From an uncultured Eubacteriales bacterium (GTDB lineage: Bacteria > Bacillota > Clostridia > Oscillospirales > Acutalibacteraceae): a stretch of DNA of 49,882 nt. The stretch's first letter is position 1; each line of letters starts with the position of its first letter. The notes beneath the pieces are model-generated. The model was given only the letters and a program-made list of their open reading frames with translations. It was not told the DNA's origin and ran no database searches. Where the stretch lies: contig ONBJ01000005.1 in assembly GCA_900316025.1 (NCBI GenBank), forward strand, positions 1 through 49,882, read 5' to 3'. Of this stretch, positions 16,744 through 25,345 are shown in pieces. The position numbers and the translations under genes are program-made.

Positions 16744-16803
16744 TATTTCAATAACTTCAGAATGAAATTTTGGTACATATAAATAAATTCGGGGTGATTT
16801 GGA

Positions 16804-17481
16804 GTGTACAGTATTTTACTTGTTGAGGACGACAGGAATATAAGAAATATTATTGTGAATTATATTACAAAAAAGGAAAAAGATGTTTACAGTGTTGATG
16901 TTGCAGCGGACGGACAGACAGGACTTGAGAAAGCATATGAAAATAATTACGATTTGCTTTTGCTTGATGTTATGCTTCCTGAACTTGACGGATTTTCAAT
17001 TTGCAGGGAGATACGCAGGGAGAGTGATGTACCTATTATGTTCATAACGGCAAGAGCAAACGAAGCGGATATGCTCAACGGATATGCACTCGGCTGTGAT
17101 GATTATGTGGTAAAGCCGTTTCCGCTGCCTGTTCTGTACGGAAAGGTAAACGCACTTATTAAACGTTCAAAGGGACTGGTGCGTTCAAAAATTTTCAGCA
17201 CGGGAAATCTGTCGCTTAATCCGAACAACGGAATGGTCATAAACGGCGGTGAGGAGGTAAAGCTTACCGCAAGGGAATACGGTATTTTAAAGGTACTTAT
17301 CGAAAACAAGGGAAAAATTATAAGCCGTGAGCGTCTTATGGATATTGTCTGGGGCTATAACAGCGGTACGGACGAGCGTGTGCTTGATACTCATATGAGA
17401 AACCTAAGAAAAGCACTGGGAGCAAACGGAAAGCTGATAAAAACAGTTGTCAGGCGAGGATATAAAATAGAGGATTGCTGA
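16804..17481 (+). CDS. OmpR/PhoB-family response regulator
   Basis: A 225-residue regulator. Receiver domain (1-115): acidic pocket Asp9-Asp10, phospho-acceptor Asp55 in LLLLDVMLPELDG, Thr82-region ITARA, and the KPF lysine near 104. Winged-helix DNA-binding domain (about 128-225): LTAREYGILKVLIENKGKIISRE quoted in part, with the C-terminal RGYKIED hairpin. The start is GTG, which encodes Met, preceded by a GGGGTGAT sequence. Its stop codon lies just before the kinase start at 17484, and the ribosome site of the kinase (AGAGGA) lies within this gene, so the pair is coupled. Signal and targets are unknown; the divergent CotH operon is the nearest candidate target. Confidence 0.95.
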   Translation: MYSILLVEDDRNIRNIIVNYITKKEKDVYSVDVAADGQTGLEKAYENNYDLLLLDVMLPELDGFSICREIRRESDVPIMFITARANEADMLNGYALGCDDYVVKPFPLPVLYGKVNALIKRSKGLVRSKIFSTGNLSLNPNNGMVINGGEEVKLTAREYGILKVLIENKGKIISRERLMDIVWGYNSGTDERVLDTHMRNLRKALGANGKLIKTVVRRGYKIEDC

Positions 17482-17483
17482 AA

Positions 17484-19169
17484 ATGGAAAAACGTCTTAA
17501 ACAACAGAGAAACAGGCTTTTTTTGCGTGTAACGCTTATTCTTACGGCGGTATGGATTGCGGTATCGGCGGCATACTGTGTAATTTCTCTGTACATTGAA
17601 AAAATAAACGTGCAGAACAGAGAACTTGCAAACATATCCTATATAAAGGAACGGCTTTCTGTGGGAGTAAGCAGCTATGATATAGTAAACAATATTTTTC
17701 TCAGCAACAGAGGTCTTACATATTCCGAAAGCGGAAATGAAAAGAACAGTGAAAATCAGATTATACTCATAAATTCGGAAACAGGCGAAAAGGTTGCTGA
17801 TACGGCAGGAAAAATAGGTGTGCAGTACGGCATAAAGGAAGATGAGGAGCATTCTCTTAATGTATACGGATTTATTTCGTATGATACGGTACGAAATCAG
17901 CTTAGCAGTGAGCAGTACAGACGTGCGGAAAAGTGGTTCAGTACAAAAAGAGATGACGGAAAGCATTATGAGCTTGTCTGTACGAAATTCTGTATAAGAT
18001 ATGTTGAGTTTATTCCGCTGGAACTTAAAGTGGCGGGTGTCGGAGATGAAGACGCATGGTTTGTTTCAGATGAAATTGCAGATACATTCAAGCTTAAGGA
18101 TATAACGGAAAAAGATGAAACCGTTTATGTATGCAACGATATGAGAAGAAACATTGTTCCGTGGAATTTTCTGCTCAACGGTGCATACAACAGTGATTTG
18201 GTAAATTTACTTACAAATGAACAGCGTAGCAAGATTACGGAAACTGTTTCTACAGGATTTCTGGAATATATTTTTTATTCGTCAGATTATATTTATCTGA
18301 ATAATGAGTCACTGTACAATTATCTTGAGGATTACAGCGTAAATAAAAATAATTCCTCAGATGACAGTGTCTATATGCTCCAGTATGCGAAAAAATTTAA
18401 ATTGTATGACAATATCGGAGGAACGCTTGCGTTGGGAATTGCTGTTATTTTCGTATTTTTTCTGACTATAGCATTCATACTGTGCTTTATGATATGGAAA
18501 ATGATGGAGGTTCAGATTTTGCAGGAGCAGAAGCGTAACGATATGACAAATGCTCTGGCACACGATATAAAAACTCCGCTTTTTGTAATAAGCGGATATG
18601 CCTACAGCTTAAAGGAACATATTGACGAAAGCGAACGTGACAGCTATCTTGAACAGATTATAGAACAGACAGAGGAAATAAACAGTCTTGTCCATAAAAT
18701 GCTGAATCTCAGCAGACTGGATTCATATGCGATGACGCTCAACAGAACCGAATTTGATTTATATGAGCTTATGAATGAAATATGCGGAAAGATTAAGTTT
18801 TTGCCTGACGGCAAAAGTATCAGCCTTACGCACGGCGGAAACAATACCATCAGTGCGGATAAAGAGCTTATAAAGACCGCTGTGCGTAATCTTACTGATA
18901 ATGCGGTGAAATATTCACTTCCCGAAAGCGAAATCAGTATTGATATAACGGACGGTACGCTCACAATTTCCAACAAAAGCGAGCCTATGACAAAATCCGA
19001 GCTTAAGCAGATTTGGCAGCCGTATGTCCGAAAGGATAAAAGCCGTCACGCAAAAGGCAATGGTCTGGGACTTTCGATAGTAAAATCCGTACTTGACCTG
19101 CACGGAATAAAATACGATATGCGTTTTAAGGATTCAACGCTTACTTTCCGTGCGGTATTTTTGCACTAA
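17484..19169 (+). CDS. Membrane sensor histidine kinase
   Basis: A 561-residue kinase, start ATG 17484, nine bases after AGAGGA. Transmembrane helices lie near residues 13-36 and 313-340 and enclose a large extracellular sensor of about 275 residues that matches no fold I recognise. There is no clear HAMP linker: the second helix runs almost directly into the dimerisation helix with phospho-acceptor His360 in ALAHDIKTPL. The ATPase domain (about 450-561) shows the N box DNAVKYS and the G box GNGLGLSIVKS. It would phosphorylate the regulator encoded just upstream. Given the neighbours the sensor may read a surface or envelope cue, which is inference. Confidence 0.94.
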   Translation: MEKRLKQQRNRLFLRVTLILTAVWIAVSAAYCVISLYIEKINVQNRELANISYIKERLSVGVSSYDIVNNIFLSNRGLTYSESGNEKNSENQIILINSETGEKVADTAGKIGVQYGIKEDEEHSLNVYGFISYDTVRNQLSSEQYRRAEKWFSTKRDDGKHYELVCTKFCIRYVEFIPLELKVAGVGDEDAWFVSDEIADTFKLKDITEKDETVYVCNDMRRNIVPWNFLLNGAYNSDLVNLLTNEQRSKITETVSTGFLEYIFYSSDYIYLNNESLYNYLEDYSVNKNNSSDDSVYMLQYAKKFKLYDNIGGTLALGIAVIFVFFLTIAFILCFMIWKMMEVQILQEQKRNDMTNALAHDIKTPLFVISGYAYSLKEHIDESERDSYLEQIIEQTEEINSLVHKMLNLSRLDSYAMTLNRTEFDLYELMNEICGKIKFLPDGKSISLTHGGNNTISADKELIKTAVRNLTDNAVKYSLPESEISIDITDGTLTISNKSEPMTKSELKQIWQPYVRKDKSRHAKGNGLGLSIVKSVLDLHGIKYDMRFKDSTLTFRAVFLH

Positions 19170-19320
19170 GATTAAAAAAATTTATAAAATAAAACGAAAA
19201 TAAAAATTTGCTATGGACTTTAGTACATTTAAATGCTAAAATCTAATATGGATTTTGTTAAAATTATTAATTATAAGCTAACTTTATTTGGCAAAATTTT
19301 ATTTCAATGGAGGTTATTTG

Positions 19321-22300
19321 ATGGAAAACAAGAAAAAGTCTTTACCAAAGCTGTTTTCAAGAGTTACTCTCAGTATGATACTTACGTCATCGATAGTACT
19401 TAACAGCGGATATGCAGCCGTTGCGACAGTAAAAAGCAGCGACAGCGAGGTACAAAAGGAAGATACTTCCGTATCCGAAAGACGTACTACAACAACATCG
19501 GTATTCAAAGCCGATAAAACAGAAAAGTCTGCTTCAAAAGCAGGAACGGAAACAAGCATATACGATTTTGAGTATAAGCTTTCGGATAATGATGATGTAA
19601 TCATAACAAAATACATAGGTTCTGATACTGTAGTCATTATTCCTGAGGATTTCAACGGATATGTTGTTTCGGAAATAGGCAGCAGTGCTTTCAAGGGTTC
19701 TAAAGTAACATCTGTAACCCTGTCATCAACTGTAGAAAAAATAGGAGCTTCAGCTTTTCGTGACTGTCAGAGCCTGACGGAGATTAATATTAATAACGGA
19801 CTTAAAGAAATAGACAACTATGCGTTTATTTACTGTTATGCCCTTAAATCAGTTAAAATACCTGACACCTGTAAGAGAATAGGCTATGAGGCTTTTTACT
19901 ATGACACAGGTCTGGAAACTCTGGATTTGGGAAACGGTGTTGAAAGTATCGAGGGCGATGCTTTTGACCATTGTCAGAAGCTGACAAGTATACGCATTCC
20001 CGATTCTGTGACTTCTATGGGCAGCTATGCTTTCGATGACTGTCAGGCTGCGACAGAGATTTCAATAGGAAAAGGTCTGAAAGCCGTTCCTTACTGTGCA
20101 TTCGGAAGCTGCTACGGAATAACCTCGATTACACTTCCCGATAATATTGAGGAGTTAGGAAATTATGCCTTCGGAAGCTGCCGAAATCTTACTCAGATAA
20201 ACTGGTCGGCTAACATTTCAAAAATAGGACAATATGCCTTTGAATATAACTACGCACTTACATCTGTTACAATTCCCGATACCGTAACGGTAGTAGGAAC
20301 GGAAGCTTTCCGCTACTGTACGGCACTGGAGCAGATTACCATAGGCAAAAATGTAGAAACTATGGATTTTGTAAATGTAGTATCAGGAGATACTGCACTT
20401 AAAACCATAACGGTACATAAAGACAATGCCAATTTCTCAAATGATGCAAGCGGTGCTTTGTTCAATAAGGACAAGACAAAGCTTATAAGAGTGGGTCGTG
20501 GCTATGAGGGAAGCTATACAGTTCCCGATACCGTAAAGACTATAGGCACATATGCGTTCTCTTATTGTCAGAGCCTTACATCAGTTACTGTCGGCAAAAA
20601 TGTTGAAACAGTAGAAGCATATGCTTTCCAGTACTGCGAGAAACTGACAACTCTTGCATTCCCGAATACTCTGAAAACAACAAGCGGTTATTCATTCAGA
20701 GGCTGTACCGCACTTGAAACTGTTACGCTTGGAAATTCATTGGAAATAGTAGGAAGCTATGCCTTTGAAGGCTGTTCAAAACTGAACGGAGTAGTTCTTC
20801 CCGATACCTGCCTGACAATAGACAGTTATGCTTTCCATAACTGTTATGCACTTTCAAGTATTAATGTGGGCAAAGGACTTACTTCAATAAATTATGAGGC
20901 TTTCTGGAGCTGCGGAGCACTTAAAAGCATAACTCTTCCCGAAAGTCTGACAAAAATTGATACATATGCTTTTGAATATACGGGACTGGAAAGCATTGTA
21001 ATTCCCGACAGCGTTACAACTATGGGAAGCCGTGTATTCAACGGCTGTAGTGCCATGAAATCAGCTACATTAGGAAGTGGTATGACATACATACCTTATG
21101 CAGCTTTCGATGGCTGTACATCGCTTGCGTCTATAGATATTCCTTCAACAGTAACGTCAATTTCAGATTATGCTTTTTCAGGCTGTTCTTCACTTGCTAC
21201 AGTTACATTCAATGAAGGACTTGCAAGTATCGGTTCATATTCTTTTAACAGTTGTAAGGCACTGACATCAGTAACCCTTCCTGAAAGCGTTACCACTGTT
21301 GGCGGAAATGCGTTCAGTAACTGTACCGCACTTGAAAGCTTCTATGTAGGAAAGCGTGTAACAAGCCTGCCTGTTTCCGCATTTTCTTCAGATACGGCAC
21401 TGAAATCAATAAGTGTATCTGCTGATAACGAAACTTTTTCGTCTGTTGACGGAGTGCTTTTCAATAAGAATGTGACAGATATAGTAATATTCCCCCGTGC
21501 AAAAGAGGGCGAGTATGTTATTCCAGATACGGTTGAGAAAATAAGCGACAGTGCATTTGACCGTGCAAATAAAATAACTGCGGTAACAATAGGAAAATCT
21601 GTAAAATCAATAGGAAACAGTGCCTTCTATAGTTGTACGGCTTTGACAAAGATAGTAATAAACGATGACTGTGAAACTGTAGGTGAACGTGCGTTCCAAG
21701 GCTGTACGGCTTTGCAGTCCGTTACTTTCGGAAAGAATACCAAAACACTTGGCAGCTACTGCTTCTACAACTGCTATGCACTCGGCGAGATAGTATTCGG
21801 TAACAGTCTGGAAGCTATTCCTTACGAATGCTTTGAAAATGCAAGGGCACTAACAAGCATAACAATTCCCGACAGTGTAAAATCAATCGGTACATATGCT
21901 TTCCAGTACTGTAATGCTTTGGAAAGCGTTGAGTTCGGAAGCGGAGTTGAAACAATAAGTTATGAGGCTTTTTACGGAACAAAGTTAAGTGATGTTGTTA
22001 TTCCTGATAACGTAAAGACCGTAGGCGACTATGCTTTTACATCTGCACCCGTTAAGTCCATACATATAGGAAGTGGAGTAACATCATTAAATCCTACAAG
22101 AACCTTTGCGGATTCAGTTACAACCATTACAGTATCAGATGAAAATACAGTATTTACCGTAGCAGACAACGTACTTTACAATAAAGATATGACAATTCTT
22201 TATTTCTGCCCCAGATTGAAAGAGGGCGAGGTTATCATTCCCGGTACGGTAACATCGCTGGGTGACTATGCTTTCTATAACTGTAAGAAGCTTACGTCAA

Positions 22301-25233
22301 TCAAAGAGTACGGAAATGTTCTTTCGATAGGCAGCTATGCTATTAACAATCTTAACACGTCAGGTTTTACAGCATATGTAACACAGGATTCATATCTGCA
22401 TACATCTTTCAGCGGTAAAGGCTATACCTGCGAGGTTATAGAGGATACACGCACACAGATAGGCGACTGCACAATAACATATGACCGTTATGTACCGTAT
22501 GCTTACAATGCAAGAGCAAACTTAAAGATATATGAAAACGGAAAAGAGCTTGAAGAAAACAAGGATTATAAGGCATACTATTCAAACAACTATTATCACA
22601 TAGGCGATGCAACCATAACAATATACGGTATGGGAGAGTACGGCGGAAAGAAAACTGTTACCTTTACAATTTATGAGAATATATCTGGAAGCTTTGAAGC
22701 AAGACGTACAGGAGCAGGAACATATACCTTCAAGACAACCGCAGAAAGAGGTGTTCCTGATTACACATATTCGTTTGAGTATACCGAAAAGGCAAATGCA
22801 AATTCTGAGAATGCAGTATGGAGAGAAATCCCTACACCCGAAACCCCTGCAAACTTCTCATATTTCTTTGAGGAGGACGGAGAATTTACCGTCCGTGCAA
22901 CTGTTACCGATGCAATAGGAAACAAGCTGGTAAAAACTCAGAATGTAGAAGTAACCGCTCCCCGTGCAACTATGACGTTCTCCAATAAGTATCCGAAGGT
23001 CGGCGAGAAGATAACCATAACAGGTGCAGGTACAAACTTCGGAAAGAACAAGCAGTATAAGTTTGAGTATAAGGAAGCAAAAGAGGAAGAATGGACTACA
23101 ATAAGTGACTTCTCTTCCGAGAGGGAAATAGAATTTACATTTACCATTCCGGGCAGCTATCAGCTCAGACTCAGCATAAAGGACGATGCGGAAAATACTG
23201 CGGAAAAAATGCAGTCTTTCAATATAACAAGTCCTGCTGTTAATTTCTATACAAGCAAAACACCTGTTCTCAACGAAAAGTTTGAAATCTGTGCAAGCGT
23301 AAGCAATATGGTAAATGACTGCTCATATATGTATCAGTACAGAAAATCAGGTACGAATGACTGGACAACGATAAAGAACTTCACATCTCTCGACAAGTGT
23401 CCGCTTACTCTGACCGCAACAGGAAATTATCAGATAAGAGTTACTGCAAGATACAATAAGGATACTTCCATCAAGGCTACAAACATAAAGACAATAACAA
23501 TCAAAAAGCCTGCTACGACAATTACCGCACCCGAAACGGCTAACCTGAACGATGTCAAGACACTCAAAGTATCTTCTTCAGGCTTCGGAACAGGTCTTAC
23601 ATACAAGTATCAGTATAAGAGCGTTTCCGATACACAATGGAGAAATCTGTATGTAGGAACAAACACAAGTGCAGATATGGAGTTCAGCCAGACAGGAAAC
23701 TATACCGTAAGGGTAGTAACAACCGACAATGCAGGAAACAAGGCGATTGCATCACAGACAGTTTCGGTTATGGGAGCTGCCGTAAAGCTTGAAGCTGACA
23801 ACGATAAGGTATATGTAGGAGAAGATATAAATCTGACGGCTTCATTCAGAAATATTGACCCTTCAAACTATACATATAAGTTTGAATACAGAGAGTGTCT
23901 GTCATCAACATGGCACGTATTCCAGGATTACGGCGAAAGCAATACCGCAACATTCACAACAAGACAGTGTGCAACCTCAGACGCATATGCCGCTTATGCA
24001 GGTATGTATGAAATAAGAGTTACCGCAAAAGATGCAGGCGGTGTAACATCAACTGCAAATATCAACGTAATTGCAAAGAAGATGGAGTTTGACTACTGGC
24101 TTTCACAGACAAATGTAGTTCCCGATACGGAGGTTACGCTCAACGCAAACGTAACGGGAGGAGCTAAGCCTGTCAAGTTTATGTATCAGTTCAAGAAGGA
24201 TAACGGAGATTGGCAGCCTCTTGTATACAGCGGATATACTGACAAGACTATTCTCAAGTTCAAATTCTCGGCAGAGGGTTATTACAGTATAAGAGCATCT
24301 GCAAGGGATAACAACGGTCTTACAATAGGAAACACCTCAGATGCAACAGGTGTAGGATACGAAACAAAGATTTTGACGCTCAGGGTACAGAATCCTGTTG
24401 TTCACACTCTGGAAGGCGGTATCAGGAACGATACAAGCGGTCGTATCGCAATCGGACAGCAGTGTGCATTTTCTGCATATTCCAATTACGCTTCAGGAAC
24501 AGCAAAGTATAAATTTACCGTAAAAAGCTCCTTTGACAATACCGAAAAGGTACTCAAGGATTTCAGCACAGATGATAAGGTGAATTTCTCGGCAGACAAA
24601 GAGGGTACTTATACAATCACAGCTTATATAACGGACGATACGGGAAAAACAGTGACAGCTTCTTCATCTGTAGTTGTAATGGATTTCGCTCTGTCATTCA
24701 ATGTAAGCCGTGGCAGTACAACCGCAGGAATAGCATTCAGCGTTAATACAGCAGTTGCATATGATTCAGGCGACAGCTACACATATAAGTATGAGTACAG
24801 ACTTAAAGGTCAGACAGAATGGAAAAAGTTCTGTGACTTCTCAGAAAATGCTTATCAGACCTGCAAGCTTTACACAGAGGGCGTTTATGATATAAGAGTA
24901 ACAGCAAGAAACAGCTCCGGAGTTGAAAAGAGCAGCACAAGCTCAATCACAATCAATCCCAAGGTGAACTGTACTATTTCGGCAATGCCCGACCATGTAA
25001 CGGTAGATACGGATACTATACTTATATGCAGCTCGACAGGCGGTACAGGAAATATCGGTTACAGATATGAATACTGTCTGACAGGTGCAGGACAGTGGAC
25101 AGAATTTTACAACGGAGGTTCTGTAGCATTGTTCTCGGCAGATACGGCAGGCGTATACAAGGTAAGAGTTACCGCATACGACAGTGTAGGCTCTACAAAG
25201 CGTACCGAATACATCAAGATATATGTAAAGTAA
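19321..25233 (+). CDS. Giant secreted BspA-type leucine-rich-repeat protein with tyrosine-rich repeats
   Basis: A 1970-residue exported protein; the ATG at 19321 follows GGAGG by seven bases. Residues 1-33 are a signal peptide. Residues about 80-1040 are BspA-type (LRR_5) leucine-rich repeats of about 23 residues, roughly forty of them, of the form LTSVTIPDSVTSIGxYAFxxC; three breaks of the LFNKDKT...GEYVIPDTV type occur, as usual in this family. Residues about 1042-1120 look like a YDG/MBG-type beta unit (KDYKAYYSNN). Residues about 1124-1970 contain about nine beta-sandwich repeats, each with a YKFEYRxxxxxxW strand and a GxYxIRVTAxD strand. No anchor is visible at the C-terminus. BspA-like proteins commonly mediate adhesion; that role here is inference. 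The following dockerin gene shares one of the tyrosine-rich modules. Confidence 0.88.
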   Translation: MENKKKSLPKLFSRVTLSMILTSSIVLNSGYAAVATVKSSDSEVQKEDTSVSERRTTTTSVFKADKTEKSASKAGTETSIYDFEYKLSDNDDVIITKYIGSDTVVIIPEDFNGYVVSEIGSSAFKGSKVTSVTLSSTVEKIGASAFRDCQSLTEININNGLKEIDNYAFIYCYALKSVKIPDTCKRIGYEAFYYDTGLETLDLGNGVESIEGDAFDHCQKLTSIRIPDSVTSMGSYAFDDCQAATEISIGKGLKAVPYCAFGSCYGITSITLPDNIEELGNYAFGSCRNLTQINWSANISKIGQYAFEYNYALTSVTIPDTVTVVGTEAFRYCTALEQITIGKNVETMDFVNVVSGDTALKTITVHKDNANFSNDASGALFNKDKTKLIRVGRGYEGSYTVPDTVKTIGTYAFSYCQSLTSVTVGKNVETVEAYAFQYCEKLTTLAFPNTLKTTSGYSFRGCTALETVTLGNSLEIVGSYAFEGCSKLNGVVLPDTCLTIDSYAFHNCYALSSINVGKGLTSINYEAFWSCGALKSITLPESLTKIDTYAFEYTGLESIVIPDSVTTMGSRVFNGCSAMKSATLGSGMTYIPYAAFDGCTSLASIDIPSTVTSISDYAFSGCSSLATVTFNEGLASIGSYSFNSCKALTSVTLPESVTTVGGNAFSNCTALESFYVGKRVTSLPVSAFSSDTALKSISVSADNETFSSVDGVLFNKNVTDIVIFPRAKEGEYVIPDTVEKISDSAFDRANKITAVTIGKSVKSIGNSAFYSCTALTKIVINDDCETVGERAFQGCTALQSVTFGKNTKTLGSYCFYNCYALGEIVFGNSLEAIPYECFENARALTSITIPDSVKSIGTYAFQYCNALESVEFGSGVETISYEAFYGTKLSDVVIPDNVKTVGDYAFTSAPVKSIHIGSGVTSLNPTRTFADSVTTITVSDENTVFTVADNVLYNKDMTILYFCPRLKEGEVIIPGTVTSLGDYAFYNCKKLTSIKEYGNVLSIGSYAINNLNTSGFTAYVTQDSYLHTSFSGKGYTCEVIEDTRTQIGDCTITYDRYVPYAYNARANLKIYENGKELEENKDYKAYYSNNYYHIGDATITIYGMGEYGGKKTVTFTIYENISGSFEARRTGAGTYTFKTTAERGVPDYTYSFEYTEKANANSENAVWREIPTPETPANFSYFFEEDGEFTVRATVTDAIGNKLVKTQNVEVTAPRATMTFSNKYPKVGEKITITGAGTNFGKNKQYKFEYKEAKEEEWTTISDFSSEREIEFTFTIPGSYQLRLSIKDDAENTAEKMQSFNITSPAVNFYTSKTPVLNEKFEICASVSNMVNDCSYMYQYRKSGTNDWTTIKNFTSLDKCPLTLTATGNYQIRVTARYNKDTSIKATNIKTITIKKPATTITAPETANLNDVKTLKVSSSGFGTGLTYKYQYKSVSDTQWRNLYVGTNTSADMEFSQTGNYTVRVVTTDNAGNKAIASQTVSVMGAAVKLEADNDKVYVGEDINLTASFRNIDPSNYTYKFEYRECLSSTWHVFQDYGESNTATFTTRQCATSDAYAAYAGMYEIRVTAKDAGGVTSTANINVIAKKMEFDYWLSQTNVVPDTEVTLNANVTGGAKPVKFMYQFKKDNGDWQPLVYSGYTDKTILKFKFSAEGYYSIRASARDNNGLTIGNTSDATGVGYETKILTLRVQNPVVHTLEGGIRNDTSGRIAIGQQCAFSAYSNYASGTAKYKFTVKSSFDNTEKVLKDFSTDDKVNFSADKEGTYTITAYITDDTGKTVTASSSVVVMDFALSFNVSRGSTTAGIAFSVNTAVAYDSGDSYTYKYEYRLKGQTEWKKFCDFSENAYQTCKLYTEGVYDIRVTARNSSGVEKSSTSSITINPKVNCTISAMPDHVTVDTDTILICSSTGGTGNIGYRYEYCLTGAGQWTEFYNGGSVALFSADTAGVYKVRVTAYDSVGSTKRTEYIKIYVK

Positions 25234-25269
25234 ATTAAAATTTGTTCAGTCAAATTTTAAATAAATATT

Positions 25270-25328
25270 CGTCTGAAGGCTTACGCTCCCGAAAACTCGA
25301 AAATTTTTTCGGGAGCATAGCCCCGACG
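25270..25328 (+). promoter_or_regulatory. Structured hairpin in the leader of the dockerin gene
   Basis: GCTCCCGAAAA (25285-25295) pairs with TTTTCGGGAGC (25306-25316); outside it GGCT/AGCC and CGTC/GACG extend the helix with small internal loops to 25270-25328. No T run follows, and the ribosome site AAAGGAGG starts four bases beyond. It may mark the end of the upstream transcript, protect an RNA end or affect translation. Confidence 0.5.
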
Positions 25329-25345
25329 GAAAAGGAGGAAAAAAT

